A stretch of DNA of 64,000 nucleotides. It comes from Chitinibacter sp. SCUT-21. GTDB taxonomy: Bacteria > Pseudomonadota > Gammaproteobacteria > Burkholderiales > Chitinibacteraceae. Within the stretch, counting starts at the first letter, position 1, and the number at the start of each line of letters is the position of its first letter. Where the stretch lies: contig CP102611.1 in the NCBI GenBank assembly GCA_041874755.1, forward strand, positions 2,790,001-2,854,000, read 5' to 3'. Shown piece by piece: positions 45,825 to 54,905 of this stretch. The notes below the pieces were generated by a model that was not told the DNA's origin, did not search any database, and saw nothing but the letters and a program-made list of their open reading frames with translations. Made by a program: the position numbers and the translations under genes.

Positions 45825-46223
45825 TTATAAATAGCGGCGCAGCTCTTCAGGGGTGTCGTCATGGTCGCCGTGCGGGTGTTTTTCCCATACTTTGACGTAG
45901 ACATCACGGCTTTTAATATTGTGTTCAGGGATCGCGCGGTTGTCGTAATGCACTTCTTCGCAGTAATGTACTAAGGCACGTTTAATTTTTTGCAAAATGC
46001 TGTTGTCCAGATGAAAGCCGGCTTCTTGCAAGCGTGTTTCCAGCTCAATCAATGTATGTTGATCGATGTGGTATTGCACGCTAATACGATGCTGGCGGAC
46101 AAACACTTGGCATTCGACGCCTGCGATGCGATTGAGTAATCGAGCGGCTTGGCTGGCTTGCTCTAGCGGATGTGCGCTAAAAACAATGTCGCGATGTTTA
46201 ATCTCGTCATGATGGTGTTTCAT
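45825..46223 (-). CDS. Conserved protein of unknown function with His/Asp-rich ends
   Basis: 132 residues, no membrane segment. It begins MKHHHDEIKHRDIVF and ends HPHGDHDDTPEELRRYL, so both ends could bind metal. The middle (LLNRIAGVECQVFVRQHRISVQYHIDQHTLIELETRLQEAGFHLD) has the alternating pattern of a ferredoxin-like fold similar to HMA domains but without the CxxC. No family recognised; a metal or redox role is only suggested by composition. Confidence 0.65.
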   Translation of the reverse strand: MKHHHDEIKHRDIVFSAHPLEQASQAARLLNRIAGVECQVFVRQHRISVQYHIDQHTLIELETRLQEAGFHLDNSILQKIKRALVHYCEEVHYDNRAIPEHNIKSRDVYVKVWEKHPHGDHDDTPEELRRYL

Positions 46224-46394
46224 GGCAGCCCCTTATCGATAAGTCTTATCGTTGTTTTAGATTAAACCTTTTTTCACTTTTGTGCAGCAGGTTTTTGGGG
46301 CTTTGGGCTGAAATATTAAATTATAAAGCTGGTTCTCAATACCTTAGCTGGTATTGGTTTGGGGTGATTATTTTATAAGGCTAAAAATAAAATA

Positions 46395-46422
46395 CCCCTT
46401 AGTCACTTGCGTGATTAAGGGG
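46395..46422 (-). terminator. Terminator after ctpA
   Basis: CCCCTTAGTCAC (46395-46406) pairs with GTGATTAAGGGG (46411-46422), four-base loop, followed on the minus strand by a T-rich tail. The rest of the 46224-46441 gap holds no gene that I can see. Confidence 0.8.
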
Positions 46423-46441
46423 TAGATGTTGTTGCGTGTAC

Positions 46442-47884
46442 TTACTTGCTAGCTGGTTTATTCAGGAGCAATTGCTGCACTTTCAGTACGTTCAAAGCTT
46501 GTTGCAATTGGTAGTCAGACTTCGATACCAATTCACGTGGGTTTTCTTCGCTTTCCACTTCGCTACCCACTTTGGTGCTGGGCTTGGCTGGCGCTTTAGT
46601 CGTGTTGCTTGGCGCTGGTGTGGCTTTGCCTGCGTCTTTGTCGGTAGGATTATCGAGGTGACGACCCAAATCGGCTTCGCGCAGACGGAAACCATTGTCT
46701 TCTTTGCCGTTAAGTGTTGCTTCTTCAACGACGATATCTGGCGTAATACCTTTGGCTTGAATTGAGCGGCCATTTGGCGTGAAGTAACGTGCAGTTGTTA
46801 ACTTCAGTGCGCTCTTGGCATCGATTGGCAAAATGGTTTGTACCGAGCCTTTACCAAAGGTTTGTGTGCCAACTACCAGTGCGCGTTTATGATCTTGCAA
46901 AGCACCCGCAACGATTTCAGATGCCGAGGCTGAGCCACCATTGACTAGCACAACCAGTGGCACCGATTTCACGTCTTTCGGCGTGGTTTTGAAATAGTCT
47001 TTGCCGGCATCACGCTGATAATATTGCGGGCTTGCGGTCAGCTTAATTTTTGCATCTGCGGTGCGGCCTTCGGTGTAAACCACCAATACGTCTTTCGGCA
47101 AGAAGGCGGCCGATACACCGACGGCACCATCGAGCAAGCCGCCCGGATCGTTACGTAAATCCAGCACCAAGCCTTTGAGTGGCGCTTTGTTTTCTTTGTA
47201 CAAAGCTTCAATTGCTTGGGCGAGGTTTTCCGTGGTTTTCTCTTGGAACTGCGTAACGCGGATATAGCCGTAGCCGGGCTCGGCTAACTTGGATTTCACG
47301 CTTAGCGTTTTAATGATCGCGCGTTTTAAATTCAGCACCAACGGTTTTGATTCACCTTTACGCAATACCGTTAGCGTCACGCTAGTGCCAGGTTTGCCGC
47401 GCATTTTCGACACAGCTTCATTCAAGGAAATGCCCTGGACTTGCAAATCATCAATTTTAACGATGTAGTCGCCAGCCTTAATGCCTGCACGATACGCTGG
47501 CGTGTCTTCAATAGGCGATACGATACGAACGAGGCCGTCTTCCATATTCACTTCAAGACCCAAGCCACCAAACTCGCCTTGGGTGCTGGCTTTCAGATCT
47601 TTGAAGTCATTTTCGTCCAGATAGCTTGAATGCGGATCGAGCCCTGACACCATGCCTTTAATCGCTTCATTGATCAGTTTTTTATCTTCCACTGGTTCAA
47701 CATAGCTTTGTTTGATCAGGCCAAACACGGTAGAAAATGCGCGTAACTCATCAATCGGTAGCGGATTGCTACTGGCTTCTTTATCTGCCGTAGCAGTCAG
47801 TGAAAGGCTAAGTACGGCGCCGAGACCGGCACCCGCAGCCAAAAGGCTAATTTTTTGCCAGCGGCTGTATGGCTTGTTAGGCAT
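46442..47884 (-). CDS. ctpA: S41-family carboxy-terminal processing protease
   Basis: About 480 residues, N-terminal signal/anchor (ISLLAAGAGLGAVLSLSLTATA). A PDZ domain (GGLGLEVNMEDGLVRIVSPIEDTPAYRAGIKAGDYIVKIDD) is followed by the S41 core with catalytic Ser in NGGSASASEIVAGAL and Lys in TFGKGSVQT. A Pro/Thr/Lys-rich low-complexity tail (about 410-460) leads to a helical end. Lies 23 bases after the EnvC-like gene; the pair is common in proteobacteria and acts on cell-wall enzymes. Confidence 0.92.
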   Translation of the reverse strand: MPNKPYSRWQKISLLAAGAGLGAVLSLSLTATADKEASSNPLPIDELRAFSTVFGLIKQSYVEPVEDKKLINEAIKGMVSGLDPHSSYLDENDFKDLKASTQGEFGGLGLEVNMEDGLVRIVSPIEDTPAYRAGIKAGDYIVKIDDLQVQGISLNEAVSKMRGKPGTSVTLTVLRKGESKPLVLNLKRAIIKTLSVKSKLAEPGYGYIRVTQFQEKTTENLAQAIEALYKENKAPLKGLVLDLRNDPGGLLDGAVGVSAAFLPKDVLVVYTEGRTADAKIKLTASPQYYQRDAGKDYFKTTPKDVKSVPLVVLVNGGSASASEIVAGALQDHKRALVVGTQTFGKGSVQTILPIDAKSALKLTTARYFTPNGRSIQAKGITPDIVVEEATLNGKEDNGFRLREADLGRHLDNPTDKDAGKATPAPSNTTKAPAKPSTKVGSEVESEENPRELVSKSDYQLQQALNVLKVQQLLLNKPASK

Positions 47885-47907
47885 CCCAAGTTTCCTGTTC
47901 GTGCTTG

Positions 47908-49278
47908 TTATTTGGCCCACTGCAATGGATCGAGTGGACGACTGTTATATCTGATTTCGAAGTATACGCCAGATTCTGCCATGCCACCGCTATTGCCAAC
48001 GGTAGCAATTACATCACCGGGTTTAACGCTATCACCAACGCGTTTAAGTACGCTTTCATTGGCACCATATAAACTCATATAGCCGCCACCATGATCGATA
48101 ATCATTAAGTTACCAAAACCGCGTAGCCAATCGGCAAAGACCACCCGACCACTGGCAATGGCGTGTACTGACTGACCATTATTGGCCTTGATCATCAAGC
48201 CTTTCCATGTGCCACCTTCACCGCGTGGCGCACCAAACTTACCAATAACAGCACCTTTAACGGGTAGACTTAACTTGCCTTTGAGCGAGGCGAAATTAGC
48301 CCCAGCAAGTGCTGGATTCGGTAAGTTTTCATTGATTTGCGTCGCTTCTTCTTTTGGTTCTGGCTCAGGCGTTGGCGCAGGGCGGCCAGCGGCTTTCGCT
48401 TCTTGAGCTTGCTTGGCTTGACGTGCCGCGCGCTCGGCTTTGGCACGGGCTTGTTGCTCTGCCCGTTTTTTGGCTTCTTGGCGTTGTTTTTCTAGCTGGC
48501 GAGCGCGTTCGGCCTCTTGCTTTTTAATCAGCGCATTGAGGCGTTCGGTTAGCTGAGTTAGACGCTTTTCATCGGCGGCGAGTTTTTGAATTTGATTTCG
48601 CTGGTCGGCGATTTCTTTTGATAACTGGTTAACTACGGCTTTTTTCTCTTGCTGCTCATTCACCAATTGCTCGCGCTGGATTTGTTTATTGCGGGCAATT
48701 TCTTGTAATTGCGCGTTTTTTTGCTGGATTTCTTCGGCTAATTGATTGAGTTGTTCCAGCTGAGTTTCAAGCTGCGTCGCCAATTGTTGTTGCGAGCGTG
48801 CCAAATGCTTGTAATACGTTAAGTCACGACTAACTTGATTGGGGTCTTTTTGGTTTAATACCAAACGCCAAGCTTCAAGCTGGCCTAATTTGTAGCGACT
48901 TTTTAATAATTCGCTCAGGCGACTCTGGCTGGCACGAATGCTAATGCGGGTGCGGGCGATGTCCGCTTCCAATTGCGCGAGTTCATTCGCTGTTAAGGCT
49001 CGTTCGTGAGCTAGTTCGCCCAGAACACGATTGGCTTCGGAAATCGATTTTTCTGATTCTTTCAGGGCATCGGCCGCTTCGCTACGCGAAGACTCATTGG
49101 CGGATAATTCTTTTTGTAATTGCTGGATTTGGCCGCGCAGATCTTTCAGCTCGGCTTGTTTGGCTTCTTTTTCTTTAACGCTGGCATTGGGCGCCTTAGT
49201 CGCAGCGGGCGCAGCGACTAAGGACGTACTGGTCACGAGGCCAGCAGTAATCAGCGAAACAAGTAAACGTACACGCAC
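47908..49278 (-). CDS. envC: EnvC-like murein hydrolase activator
   Basis: 456 residues: signal peptide (MRVRLLVSLITAGLVTSTSLVAA), a long coiled coil (about 30-280) and a C-terminal LytM/M23 domain (about 340-456). The zinc ligands of active M23 enzymes are lost: the HxxxD site reads WKGLMIKA, the HxH site YMSLYGAN and the final His YFEIRYNS. This is as in E. coli EnvC, which turns on amidases AmiA/B during division rather than cutting murein itself. Precedes ctpA, follows gpmI in the same direction. Confidence 0.92.
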   Translation of the reverse strand: MRVRLLVSLITAGLVTSTSLVAAPAATKAPNASVKEKEAKQAELKDLRGQIQQLQKELSANESSRSEAADALKESEKSISEANRVLGELAHERALTANELAQLEADIARTRISIRASQSRLSELLKSRYKLGQLEAWRLVLNQKDPNQVSRDLTYYKHLARSQQQLATQLETQLEQLNQLAEEIQQKNAQLQEIARNKQIQREQLVNEQQEKKAVVNQLSKEIADQRNQIQKLAADEKRLTQLTERLNALIKKQEAERARQLEKQRQEAKKRAEQQARAKAERAARQAKQAQEAKAAGRPAPTPEPEPKEEATQINENLPNPALAGANFASLKGKLSLPVKGAVIGKFGAPRGEGGTWKGLMIKANNGQSVHAIASGRVVFADWLRGFGNLMIIDHGGGYMSLYGANESVLKRVGDSVKPGDVIATVGNSGGMAESGVYFEIRYNSRPLDPLQWAK

Positions 49279-49354
49279 AGCTTTAACTCAGAGTCCTGTC
49301 AGAGTGCATAACTTTACTTGATTCGTCCAATTCCCTAAACCCAATTTATATTAA

Positions 49355-50887
49355 TTACAGAAAATTGATCAGTGACTGACCTGTCATTTCGCTTGGTTGC
49401 GGCAGACCCATCATTGCCAATAGCGACGGTGCGATGTCTTTGAGTGCGCCGCCAGGTGACAGGCGAGCAGGACGGCCCACGTAGCAGAACGGTACCAAGT
49501 CGGTGGTGTGCTGTGTGTGTGGCTGGCCAGAGTTTTTGTCGTACATCATCTCGCAATTGCCATGATCGGCCGTGATCAATACTTCACCACCGATGGCCAA
49601 TTGCGCGGCAACCACTTTGCCTACACACTCATCGAGCGCTTCAACCGCCTTAACTGCTGCGTCGAAAATACCGCTGTGGCCAACCATATCGCCGTTGGCG
49701 TAGTTACAAATAATCGCTGCGTACTGTTTGCTATTGATCGCCTCGATCATTTTTTCTGTTACTTCGGCCGCAGACATTTCTGGTTTCAAATCGTAGGTAG
49801 CCACTTTCGGTGATGGCACCAAAATGCGATCTTCACCGGCAAATTCTTTTTCTTCGCCACCAGACAAGAAATATGTCACGTGCGGATATTTTTCAGTTTC
49901 AGCAATACGCAATTGTTTCAAGCCAAGACCTGCAATGTATTCACCAAAGCTGTTTTTCACTTTTTCTTTGGTGTAGGCCACTGGGTGGCTGTAGGCCGAA
50001 CCGTAATCAGTTGCTGAGCAGAAGAAAGCCAATTTTGGCTGACGCTGAGGATGCTCAAAGCCTTTGAACTCAGCTGAAGTCAACGCTGTCGTCAATTGGC
50101 GCGCACGGTCGGCACGGAAATTCATAAAGATCACCGCGTCACCGTCTTCCATGCGAGTTGGTGTGCCGATGACGGTGGCTGAAACGAACTCGTCGTTTTC
50201 GTCGCGTGTATAAGCGTCTTTCAGGCCTTCAAGCGCCGTGGCTGCGCTGTAGAGACCTACACCGTCAACAACGAGCTTATACGCAGGTTCAACTCGTTCC
50301 CAACGTGTATCGCGGTCCATCGCCCAGTAACGGCCAACGATGCCGACGATTTTGGCGCTGTTTGCATCACAGACAGTTTGTAGTCGTTGCAAATAGACTT
50401 CGGCGCTACGTGGCGGGGTGTCACGACCATCGAGGAAGGCGTGTACACGGATATCGCTGACGCCCGCTTTGGCTGCGGCTTCAATCAGGCCAAACACGTG
50501 GTTTTCATGGCAGTGTACGCCTCCATCTGACATCAAACCCATGATATGCAGCGCTTTGCCGCTGGCTTTAACCGTATCGATGGCTTGTTTGAATACTGGA
50601 TTATCACCGATGGTTTTATCGGCTACATCGCAATCGATGCGGCTGATGTCTTGCTGAACGATACGGCCCGCGCCGATGTTCAAGTGGCCCACTTCTGAGT
50701 TGCCAAACTGACCTGCTGGCAAGCCGACAAATTGCTCAGAAGCATTAATCGTCGTGAACGGATATTGGCTGAACAAGCGATCGAAATGATGTTTACGCGC
50801 GTGCAAAATGGCATTGTCATCGCCACCGGTGCGGTAGCCAAAGCCGTCAAGAATAAGAAGAAGTACGGGAGTGATTTGTTGTGGCAT
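49355..50887 (-). CDS. gpmI: 2,3-bisphosphoglycerate-independent phosphoglycerate mutase
   Basis: 510-residue Mn2+ enzyme interconverting 3- and 2-phosphoglycerate. LLILDGFGYR (Asp14) and FGNSEVGHLNIGAGRIVQQD with the phospho-Ser64, DGRDTPPRSAEVYL, and the C-terminal metal site ITADHGNCE. Divergent from the arsR-type gene. Normal length. Confidence 0.95.
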   Translation of the reverse strand: MPQQITPVLLLILDGFGYRTGGDDNAILHARKHHFDRLFSQYPFTTINASEQFVGLPAGQFGNSEVGHLNIGAGRIVQQDISRIDCDVADKTIGDNPVFKQAIDTVKASGKALHIMGLMSDGGVHCHENHVFGLIEAAAKAGVSDIRVHAFLDGRDTPPRSAEVYLQRLQTVCDANSAKIVGIVGRYWAMDRDTRWERVEPAYKLVVDGVGLYSAATALEGLKDAYTRDENDEFVSATVIGTPTRMEDGDAVIFMNFRADRARQLTTALTSAEFKGFEHPQRQPKLAFFCSATDYGSAYSHPVAYTKEKVKNSFGEYIAGLGLKQLRIAETEKYPHVTYFLSGGEEKEFAGEDRILVPSPKVATYDLKPEMSAAEVTEKMIEAINSKQYAAIICNYANGDMVGHSGIFDAAVKAVEALDECVGKVVAAQLAIGGEVLITADHGNCEMMYDKNSGQPHTQHTTDLVPFCYVGRPARLSPGGALKDIAPSLLAMMGLPQPSEMTGQSLINFL

Positions 50888-51066
50888 GACAAAGTCCTAT
50901 GAAGATTCGCTTGCAACTTGCTAAAATATTTGCAGTCTGCGGTTGCGAATAGATTTCAAACACGGTTAGTATTCTAACTCAAGCTGATGTTAGATCGTCG
51001 CAATTTGGCATAATGCTGATTCGGCTCAAGCCTACAGCCCAAAAAATAAATAAAAGAAACTCCAAA

Positions 51067-51372
51067 ATGATTGAATCAATTGAAGAGATGGATGATGAGC
51101 ACATCGACCAAGCGTCACGGGCGATGAAAGCAATGTCTCACCCTTTACGTTTGAAGATTTTATGTGTGCTGGCCGATCAAGAGGTGAGTGTGCAGGATAT
51201 CGTTGAGCGCGTAGGCACAACCCAATCGAATATTTCACAGCATTTAGCACTAATGCGAGAGAAAGGCGTATTAAGAACGCGCAAAGATGCTAATCGCGTG
51301 TATTACCGCGTGGGCGATATTCGCACGCTGGTCGTGGTGGCGATGATGCGCGACGTGTTCTGCGGTTTCTAG
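51067..51372 (+). CDS. ArsR-family transcriptional regulator
   Basis: About 101-residue winged helix-turn-helix protein: MSHPLRLKILCVLADQEVSVQDIVERVGTTQSNISQHLALMREKGVLRTRKDANRVYYRV. The metal-binding CxC of ArsR/SmtB is absent; one Cys sits near LKILCVL and one near the end (VFCGF), so it may sense redox state instead or something else. Start at the ATG at 51067; the weak AAGAAAC upstream is not decisive and an earlier in-frame start at 51013 exists. Confidence 0.85.
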   Translation: MIESIEEMDDEHIDQASRAMKAMSHPLRLKILCVLADQEVSVQDIVERVGTTQSNISQHLALMREKGVLRTRKDANRVYYRVGDIRTLVVVAMMRDVFCGF

Positions 51373-51390
51373 ATTCTGTTTTTAAAGCAT

Positions 51391-51420
51391 AAAAAATACG
51401 CCCTACGGGGCGTATTTTTT
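51391..51420. terminator. Bidirectional terminator overlapping the tlpA stop
   Basis: AAAAAATACGCCC, TAC loop, GGGGCGTATTTTTT: strong stem with T-tracts on both strands. The last codons and stop of the TlpA-like gene (51403-51405) lie within the stem. Confidence 0.9.
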
Positions 51421-51873
51421 TATTTGCGCTTCCATTTCAGCTTTTGTGATCTTTCCCACATGTTTGCTCACTTGCTGGCCTTTGGCGTCAAAAAACACGG
51501 TAAATGGCAGCCCCCCCAAATTATTGCCTTGGCTGCGCATTAAATTCATCGCGCTATTGCCACCGATTAAAATCGGATAATTGACGCCAATTTGTTTGGC
51601 AAATTGTGCCGATGGTGCAGGCTCATCGATGGCAATCCCGATAAATTGCACCTTTTTGCCATATTGCTTTTGCAGCGCAATCATTTCAGGCATTTCGACG
51701 CGGCACGGCCCGCACCACGTGGCCCAATAATTCACAATCACCATTTTGCCTTGCCATTGTTTCATCGCCTGAGCTTTACCTTGTGGATCGGGAAAACTCA
51801 TTGACCAGATCGAATCTACCGCCCAAACGTTCACGCTAAGGCAGAGCAGGGCGCTAGCAAGCAGTCGTTTCAT
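51403..51873 (-). CDS. TlpA-like thioredoxin-fold disulfide reductase
   Basis: 156 residues, signal peptide (MKRLLASALLCLSVNVWA), then thioredoxin fold with active site WCGPC (Cys54, Cys57), the cis-Pro region GGLPFTVFFD and FIGIAIDEP. A periplasmic reductase or ResA-like protein, probably kept reduced by DsbD, whose gene overlaps it by four bases upstream. Its 3' end lies inside a terminator hairpin. Confidence 0.9.
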   Translation of the reverse strand: MKRLLASALLCLSVNVWAVDSIWSMSFPDPQGKAQAMKQWQGKMVIVNYWATWCGPCRVEMPEMIALQKQYGKKVQFIGIAIDEPAPSAQFAKQIGVNYPILIGGNSAMNLMRSQGNNLGGLPFTVFFDAKGQQVSKHVGKITKAEMEAQIKKYAP

Positions 51874-53393
51874 TGTTCCAAGCCTCGTAGTGTGGCGATA
51901 AATTGTTCGGGCCCTTGAAAGCCGATAACACGCTGCTTAAGCTCCGCACCGTCGTTAGCATAGAAAATCAAGGCGGGTGGCCCATACAGCTTGTAACGTG
52001 CCAGCAGGGCGGCATCCTCAGCGCTATTGGCGGTGACGTCGACACGGATCAATTTGTAGTCTTTTAACGCGGCTTGTACCGCTGGCTGGCTCAGCGTTTT
52101 ACGCTCAAACTCGATGCAGCTCACGCACCAATCGGCGTAAAAATCGACCATCACGCGTTGGCCTTTGGCGGCGGCTAAGGCTTGATCAAGCGCGCTATTG
52201 CTTTTCACTGTTTCAAATGCCAATTCGCTGTGATTATTAATACCCAGGAGGGGTTCCCATAGTGGACGCGATACCCAGATTGCCATAGCGAGCAATACTA
52301 TGCCAAAAACGATTTTGACGCCTTTCATCACTTTGCCTGAAATTTTAGGCAGCACGGTTGAGCCAAAAGCGCCAATTGCCAGCAATGGTACGCCCAGCCC
52401 TAAGGCCATACTGTACAGCGCAGCCCCGCCTAGCCATAAGTCGCCAGTCTGACCAATGTAGGCCAGTGCAGCCGCGAGCGGCGGTGCAATACACGGGCCG
52501 ATAATCAACGCCGATAAGAGCCCCATTAGCAGCACTGATGTCCATTTGCCGCCGGGAAGCTTCATGCTCGCTTCATTGAGCTTACTTTGCAGCGCGCTGG
52601 GCAGTTGAAAGTTAAATAGGCCAAACATCGACAAGGCCATCGCCACAAAAAACAGCGCAAACAGCGCAATCACCCAAGGCTGCTGCAAAGCGACGACCAG
52701 CAGTGTGCCCGTTGCAGCGGCGGCCACCCCAATCGCGGTATACGAAATCGCCATGCCTTGCACATACACAAAGGTCAGGCTAAACGCGTGCCAGCGCCGC
52801 GCTGCTTTTTGCCCGATCACAATGCCAGATACGATGGGAATGAGTGGGTACATGCAAGCAGTGAGCGCGAGGCCAATACCGGCGACAAAGAAAATCGCGA
52901 GGGTACTAAAAAAACTACCCCCGAAAAATTGTTCTTCGGGGGTGTTGTCGTTAGCGCCGAAAAGCTGCTTTAGGGCGGGAATTTTGGTATCCCCCAGCTT
53001 CATCGTCTGGGTTTGCGGCGGGTAACAGATGCCAGCCTCCGCACAGCCTTGGAATTTCAGCGTAATCGCTTGCTGCGCCGAGATCGGCTGCTTGCTATTG
53101 ATGCGAACAATTAATTGGTCGTGAAAAACAGCTACTTTGCCAAAGCTAGGGTCGTTTTTAATTTCGCCTTTGGGCATTTCAACTTTAAGGTCTAAGCCTT
53201 GCGCTGACACACTGATTCGGTCGCGGTACAAATAATATTTAGGGGCGATGGCAAAGCGCACCTCAACCGTGTTGTCATCAATTTGCACTAAGTTGGGTTT
53301 GAAGGCCTTTTCTGGCGGTAAAAAATCCGCACTAGCCCAAGCGGCTATTGAAAAAAAGCACATCAGCAAGCAAGTAATAAAGCGCGACATCAT
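51870..53393 (-). CDS. dsbD: Thiol:disulfide interchange protein DsbD
   Basis: 507 residues, somewhat shorter than the E. coli protein (about 565). Signal peptide, N-terminal alpha domain with the Cys pair in GCAEAGICYPPQ, eight-helix beta domain with Cys in LTACMYPLIP and IIGPCIAPPL, and a periplasmic thioredoxin gamma domain with CVSC (DFYADWCVSCIEFE). It passes electrons from cytoplasmic thioredoxin to the periplasm. Starts at ATGATG overlapping the cutA stop; ends overlapping the tlpA start. Confidence 0.94.
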   Translation of the reverse strand: MMSRFITCLLMCFFSIAAWASADFLPPEKAFKPNLVQIDDNTVEVRFAIAPKYYLYRDRISVSAQGLDLKVEMPKGEIKNDPSFGKVAVFHDQLIVRINSKQPISAQQAITLKFQGCAEAGICYPPQTQTMKLGDTKIPALKQLFGANDNTPEEQFFGGSFFSTLAIFFVAGIGLALTACMYPLIPIVSGIVIGQKAARRWHAFSLTFVYVQGMAISYTAIGVAAAATGTLLVVALQQPWVIALFALFFVAMALSMFGLFNFQLPSALQSKLNEASMKLPGGKWTSVLLMGLLSALIIGPCIAPPLAAALAYIGQTGDLWLGGAALYSMALGLGVPLLAIGAFGSTVLPKISGKVMKGVKIVFGIVLLAMAIWVSRPLWEPLLGINNHSELAFETVKSNSALDQALAAAKGQRVMVDFYADWCVSCIEFERKTLSQPAVQAALKDYKLIRVDVTANSAEDAALLARYKLYGPPALIFYANDGAELKQRVIGFQGPEQFIATLRGLEQ

Positions 53394-53740
53394 TTGGTAC
53401 TACCTTGTTCAGAGCTGCGTGTTTCTTGAGCTATCCAAGTAAGGTAACTCGGGCTGCCCGCCATGATGGGGAGGGCAATGATTTCGGGTACGTCGTAAGG
53501 ATGGTGCTCAAGCAGCCAAGTTTCAAGCTTTGGATACGCCGCAAGCGTGGTTTTTATCATTAGCGGAACTTCTTGTGCGGTTTCGATTCCACCATTCCAG
53601 TGGTACGTAGACTTTACCGTTCCCATTTGGTTCACACAAGCGGCTAAGCGAGCGTTAATAATGCCGTTGGCCAGCGCTGTGGCGCTGGTCTCATTGGGGC
53701 AATTGCACCATACTACGATCGACTGTTGGAATGTGTTCAT
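53390..53740 (-). CDS. cutA: Divalent-cation tolerance protein CutA
   Basis: 116-residue trimeric alpha/beta protein: VVWCNCPNETSATALANGIINARLAACVN and LIKTTLAAYPKLE-like core with HPYDVPEIIALPI. Linked with copper tolerance in E. coli, though its role is unsettled. First gene of the cutA-dsbD-tlpA unit (the cutA-dsbD pair also occurs in E. coli). Divergent from fxsA with only 15 bases between start codons. Confidence 0.93.
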   Translation of the reverse strand: MNTFQQSIVVWCNCPNETSATALANGIINARLAACVNQMGTVKSTYHWNGGIETAQEVPLMIKTTLAAYPKLETWLLEHHPYDVPEIIALPIMAGSPSYLTWIAQETRSSEQGSTK

Positions 53741-53755
53741 GGTTGAGGATTTTTC

Positions 53756-54199
53756 ATGCCGTATTTAGTTTTTGCCTGTTTCTTGGCGTATCCGTTTATC
53801 GAGATCATGTCACTGATTTGGCTCTCTGACGCGATTGGTACGTTTCCGATGTTACTTGTCGTGCTATTGAGCTTTGGTCTGGGCGTTATGATGTTGCGCC
53901 ATCAGCGTTTAGGCATTGGTCTAACCTTAATGAATGACTTACGGAGTGGTCGCCTAGGGTTACATAGCCTATTTAGTGTGGCGCGTTATTATATTGCCGC
54001 CGTTTTATTTATTATCCCTGGTTTGCTTGGTGATGTTATTGGGCTTATTTTACTCTTGCCATGGGGAAAGTCAGCACCAGCAGTCAGCCCGACGGGCGGC
54101 ATGCCGCCACAAGATGGGGTGATTGATGGCGAGTTCCGCCGCGTTGATCCGCAAGGTAATCCAAATCCTGATGATACTCAGCGCCGTATTGGCTCGTAG
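53756..54199 (+). CDS. fxsA: FxsA-like membrane protein
   Basis: 147 residues with three to four membrane helices (FACFLAYPFIEIMSLIWLSDAIG, FPMLLVVLLSFGLGVMML, FIIPGLLGDVIGLILLLPWG) and an acidic cytoplasmic tail, fitting the FxsA family known in E. coli for affecting phage T7 exclusion by F plasmids. The start lies 15 bases from cutA on the opposite strand, so the two promoters must overlap the other gene. Confidence 0.92.
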   Translation: MPYLVFACFLAYPFIEIMSLIWLSDAIGTFPMLLVVLLSFGLGVMMLRHQRLGIGLTLMNDLRSGRLGLHSLFSVARYYIAAVLFIIPGLLGDVIGLILLLPWGKSAPAVSPTGGMPPQDGVIDGEFRRVDPQGNPNPDDTQRRIGS

Positions 54200-54255
54200 G
54201 TATTCTGGTCACTAGGTGGGAGGGGTATACACCTGCCTATGCTTCTGAATGATCT

Positions 54256-54286
54256 AAAAAAAGGGGCTCTATCAAGCCCCTTTTTT
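54256..54286. terminator. Bidirectional terminator fxsA/yggT
   Basis: AAAAAAAGGGGCT pairs with AGCCCCTTTTTT across a six-base loop, T-tracts on both strands. Ends fxsA (plus) and the yggT transcript (minus), one base from the yggT stop. Confidence 0.92.
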
Positions 54287-54287
54287 A

Positions 54288-54875
54288 TTATCCAATGACC
54301 TTCACGCTTTGCAGTAAGATCGGTTCAAGCTCTGCAATGACCACGCCCAAAATCAATTGAATCAGCAGGATCAATACTAAGGGCGAAATATCAATGCCAC
54401 CAATGGGTGGAATGATTTTTTGAATCGGGCGTAAAAATGGTGCGGTTAAACCTGTTAACGTTGGCATCAGTGGATTGTATGGCGCCAGCCAGCTCATTAA
54501 CGCCTGGCCAATCACGGCGGCAAACAGCAGATAGAGCGACATTTTCACTAGTTCTAAGGTCGCAGTGAGCGCCAAAGCGACGATTGATGCGCCGGCCGAA
54601 AAATCAAACGGCCATGGCGTAATCGCCAGCAGTAGCGAATGCATCCCAAACGCAATCAGCCACGCCAGTACCATGCTGGTGCTGTCGTAGGTTTTAAACG
54701 GTGGAATTAATTTTCGCACCGGTAGTACCAGCCAGTTGGTCAGCGCAAGGACAAATTGCCCTAGTGGATGACGAAAAGACACCTTAGCTGCTTGTAAATA
54801 AAACCGAGCAAGCAACAACAAAATCAGAAACTCGAGCAAATTACGGATTAAAAAATCCAAAACGCTGGTGAGCAT
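54288..54875 (-). CDS. yggT: YggT-family membrane protein
   Basis: 195 residues containing two YggT-type repeats of two helices; each ends in the family pattern YNPLMPTLTGLTAPFLRPIQKIIPPIGGIDISPLVLILLIQL (second) and an earlier diverged copy near FPLGQFVLALTNWLVLPVRKLIPPFKTYD. In many proteobacteria it follows proC and yggS, as here. Function unknown; effects on ion homeostasis and division have been reported for relatives. Confidence 0.92.
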   Translation of the reverse strand: MLTSVLDFLIRNLLEFLILLLLARFYLQAAKVSFRHPLGQFVLALTNWLVLPVRKLIPPFKTYDSTSMVLAWLIAFGMHSLLLAITPWPFDFSAGASIVALALTATLELVKMSLYLLFAAVIGQALMSWLAPYNPLMPTLTGLTAPFLRPIQKIIPPIGGIDISPLVLILLIQLILGVVIAELEPILLQSVKVIG

Positions 54876-54905
54876 ACGCTACCCCTTTGTCCTTTCGGTA
54901 TCCAA

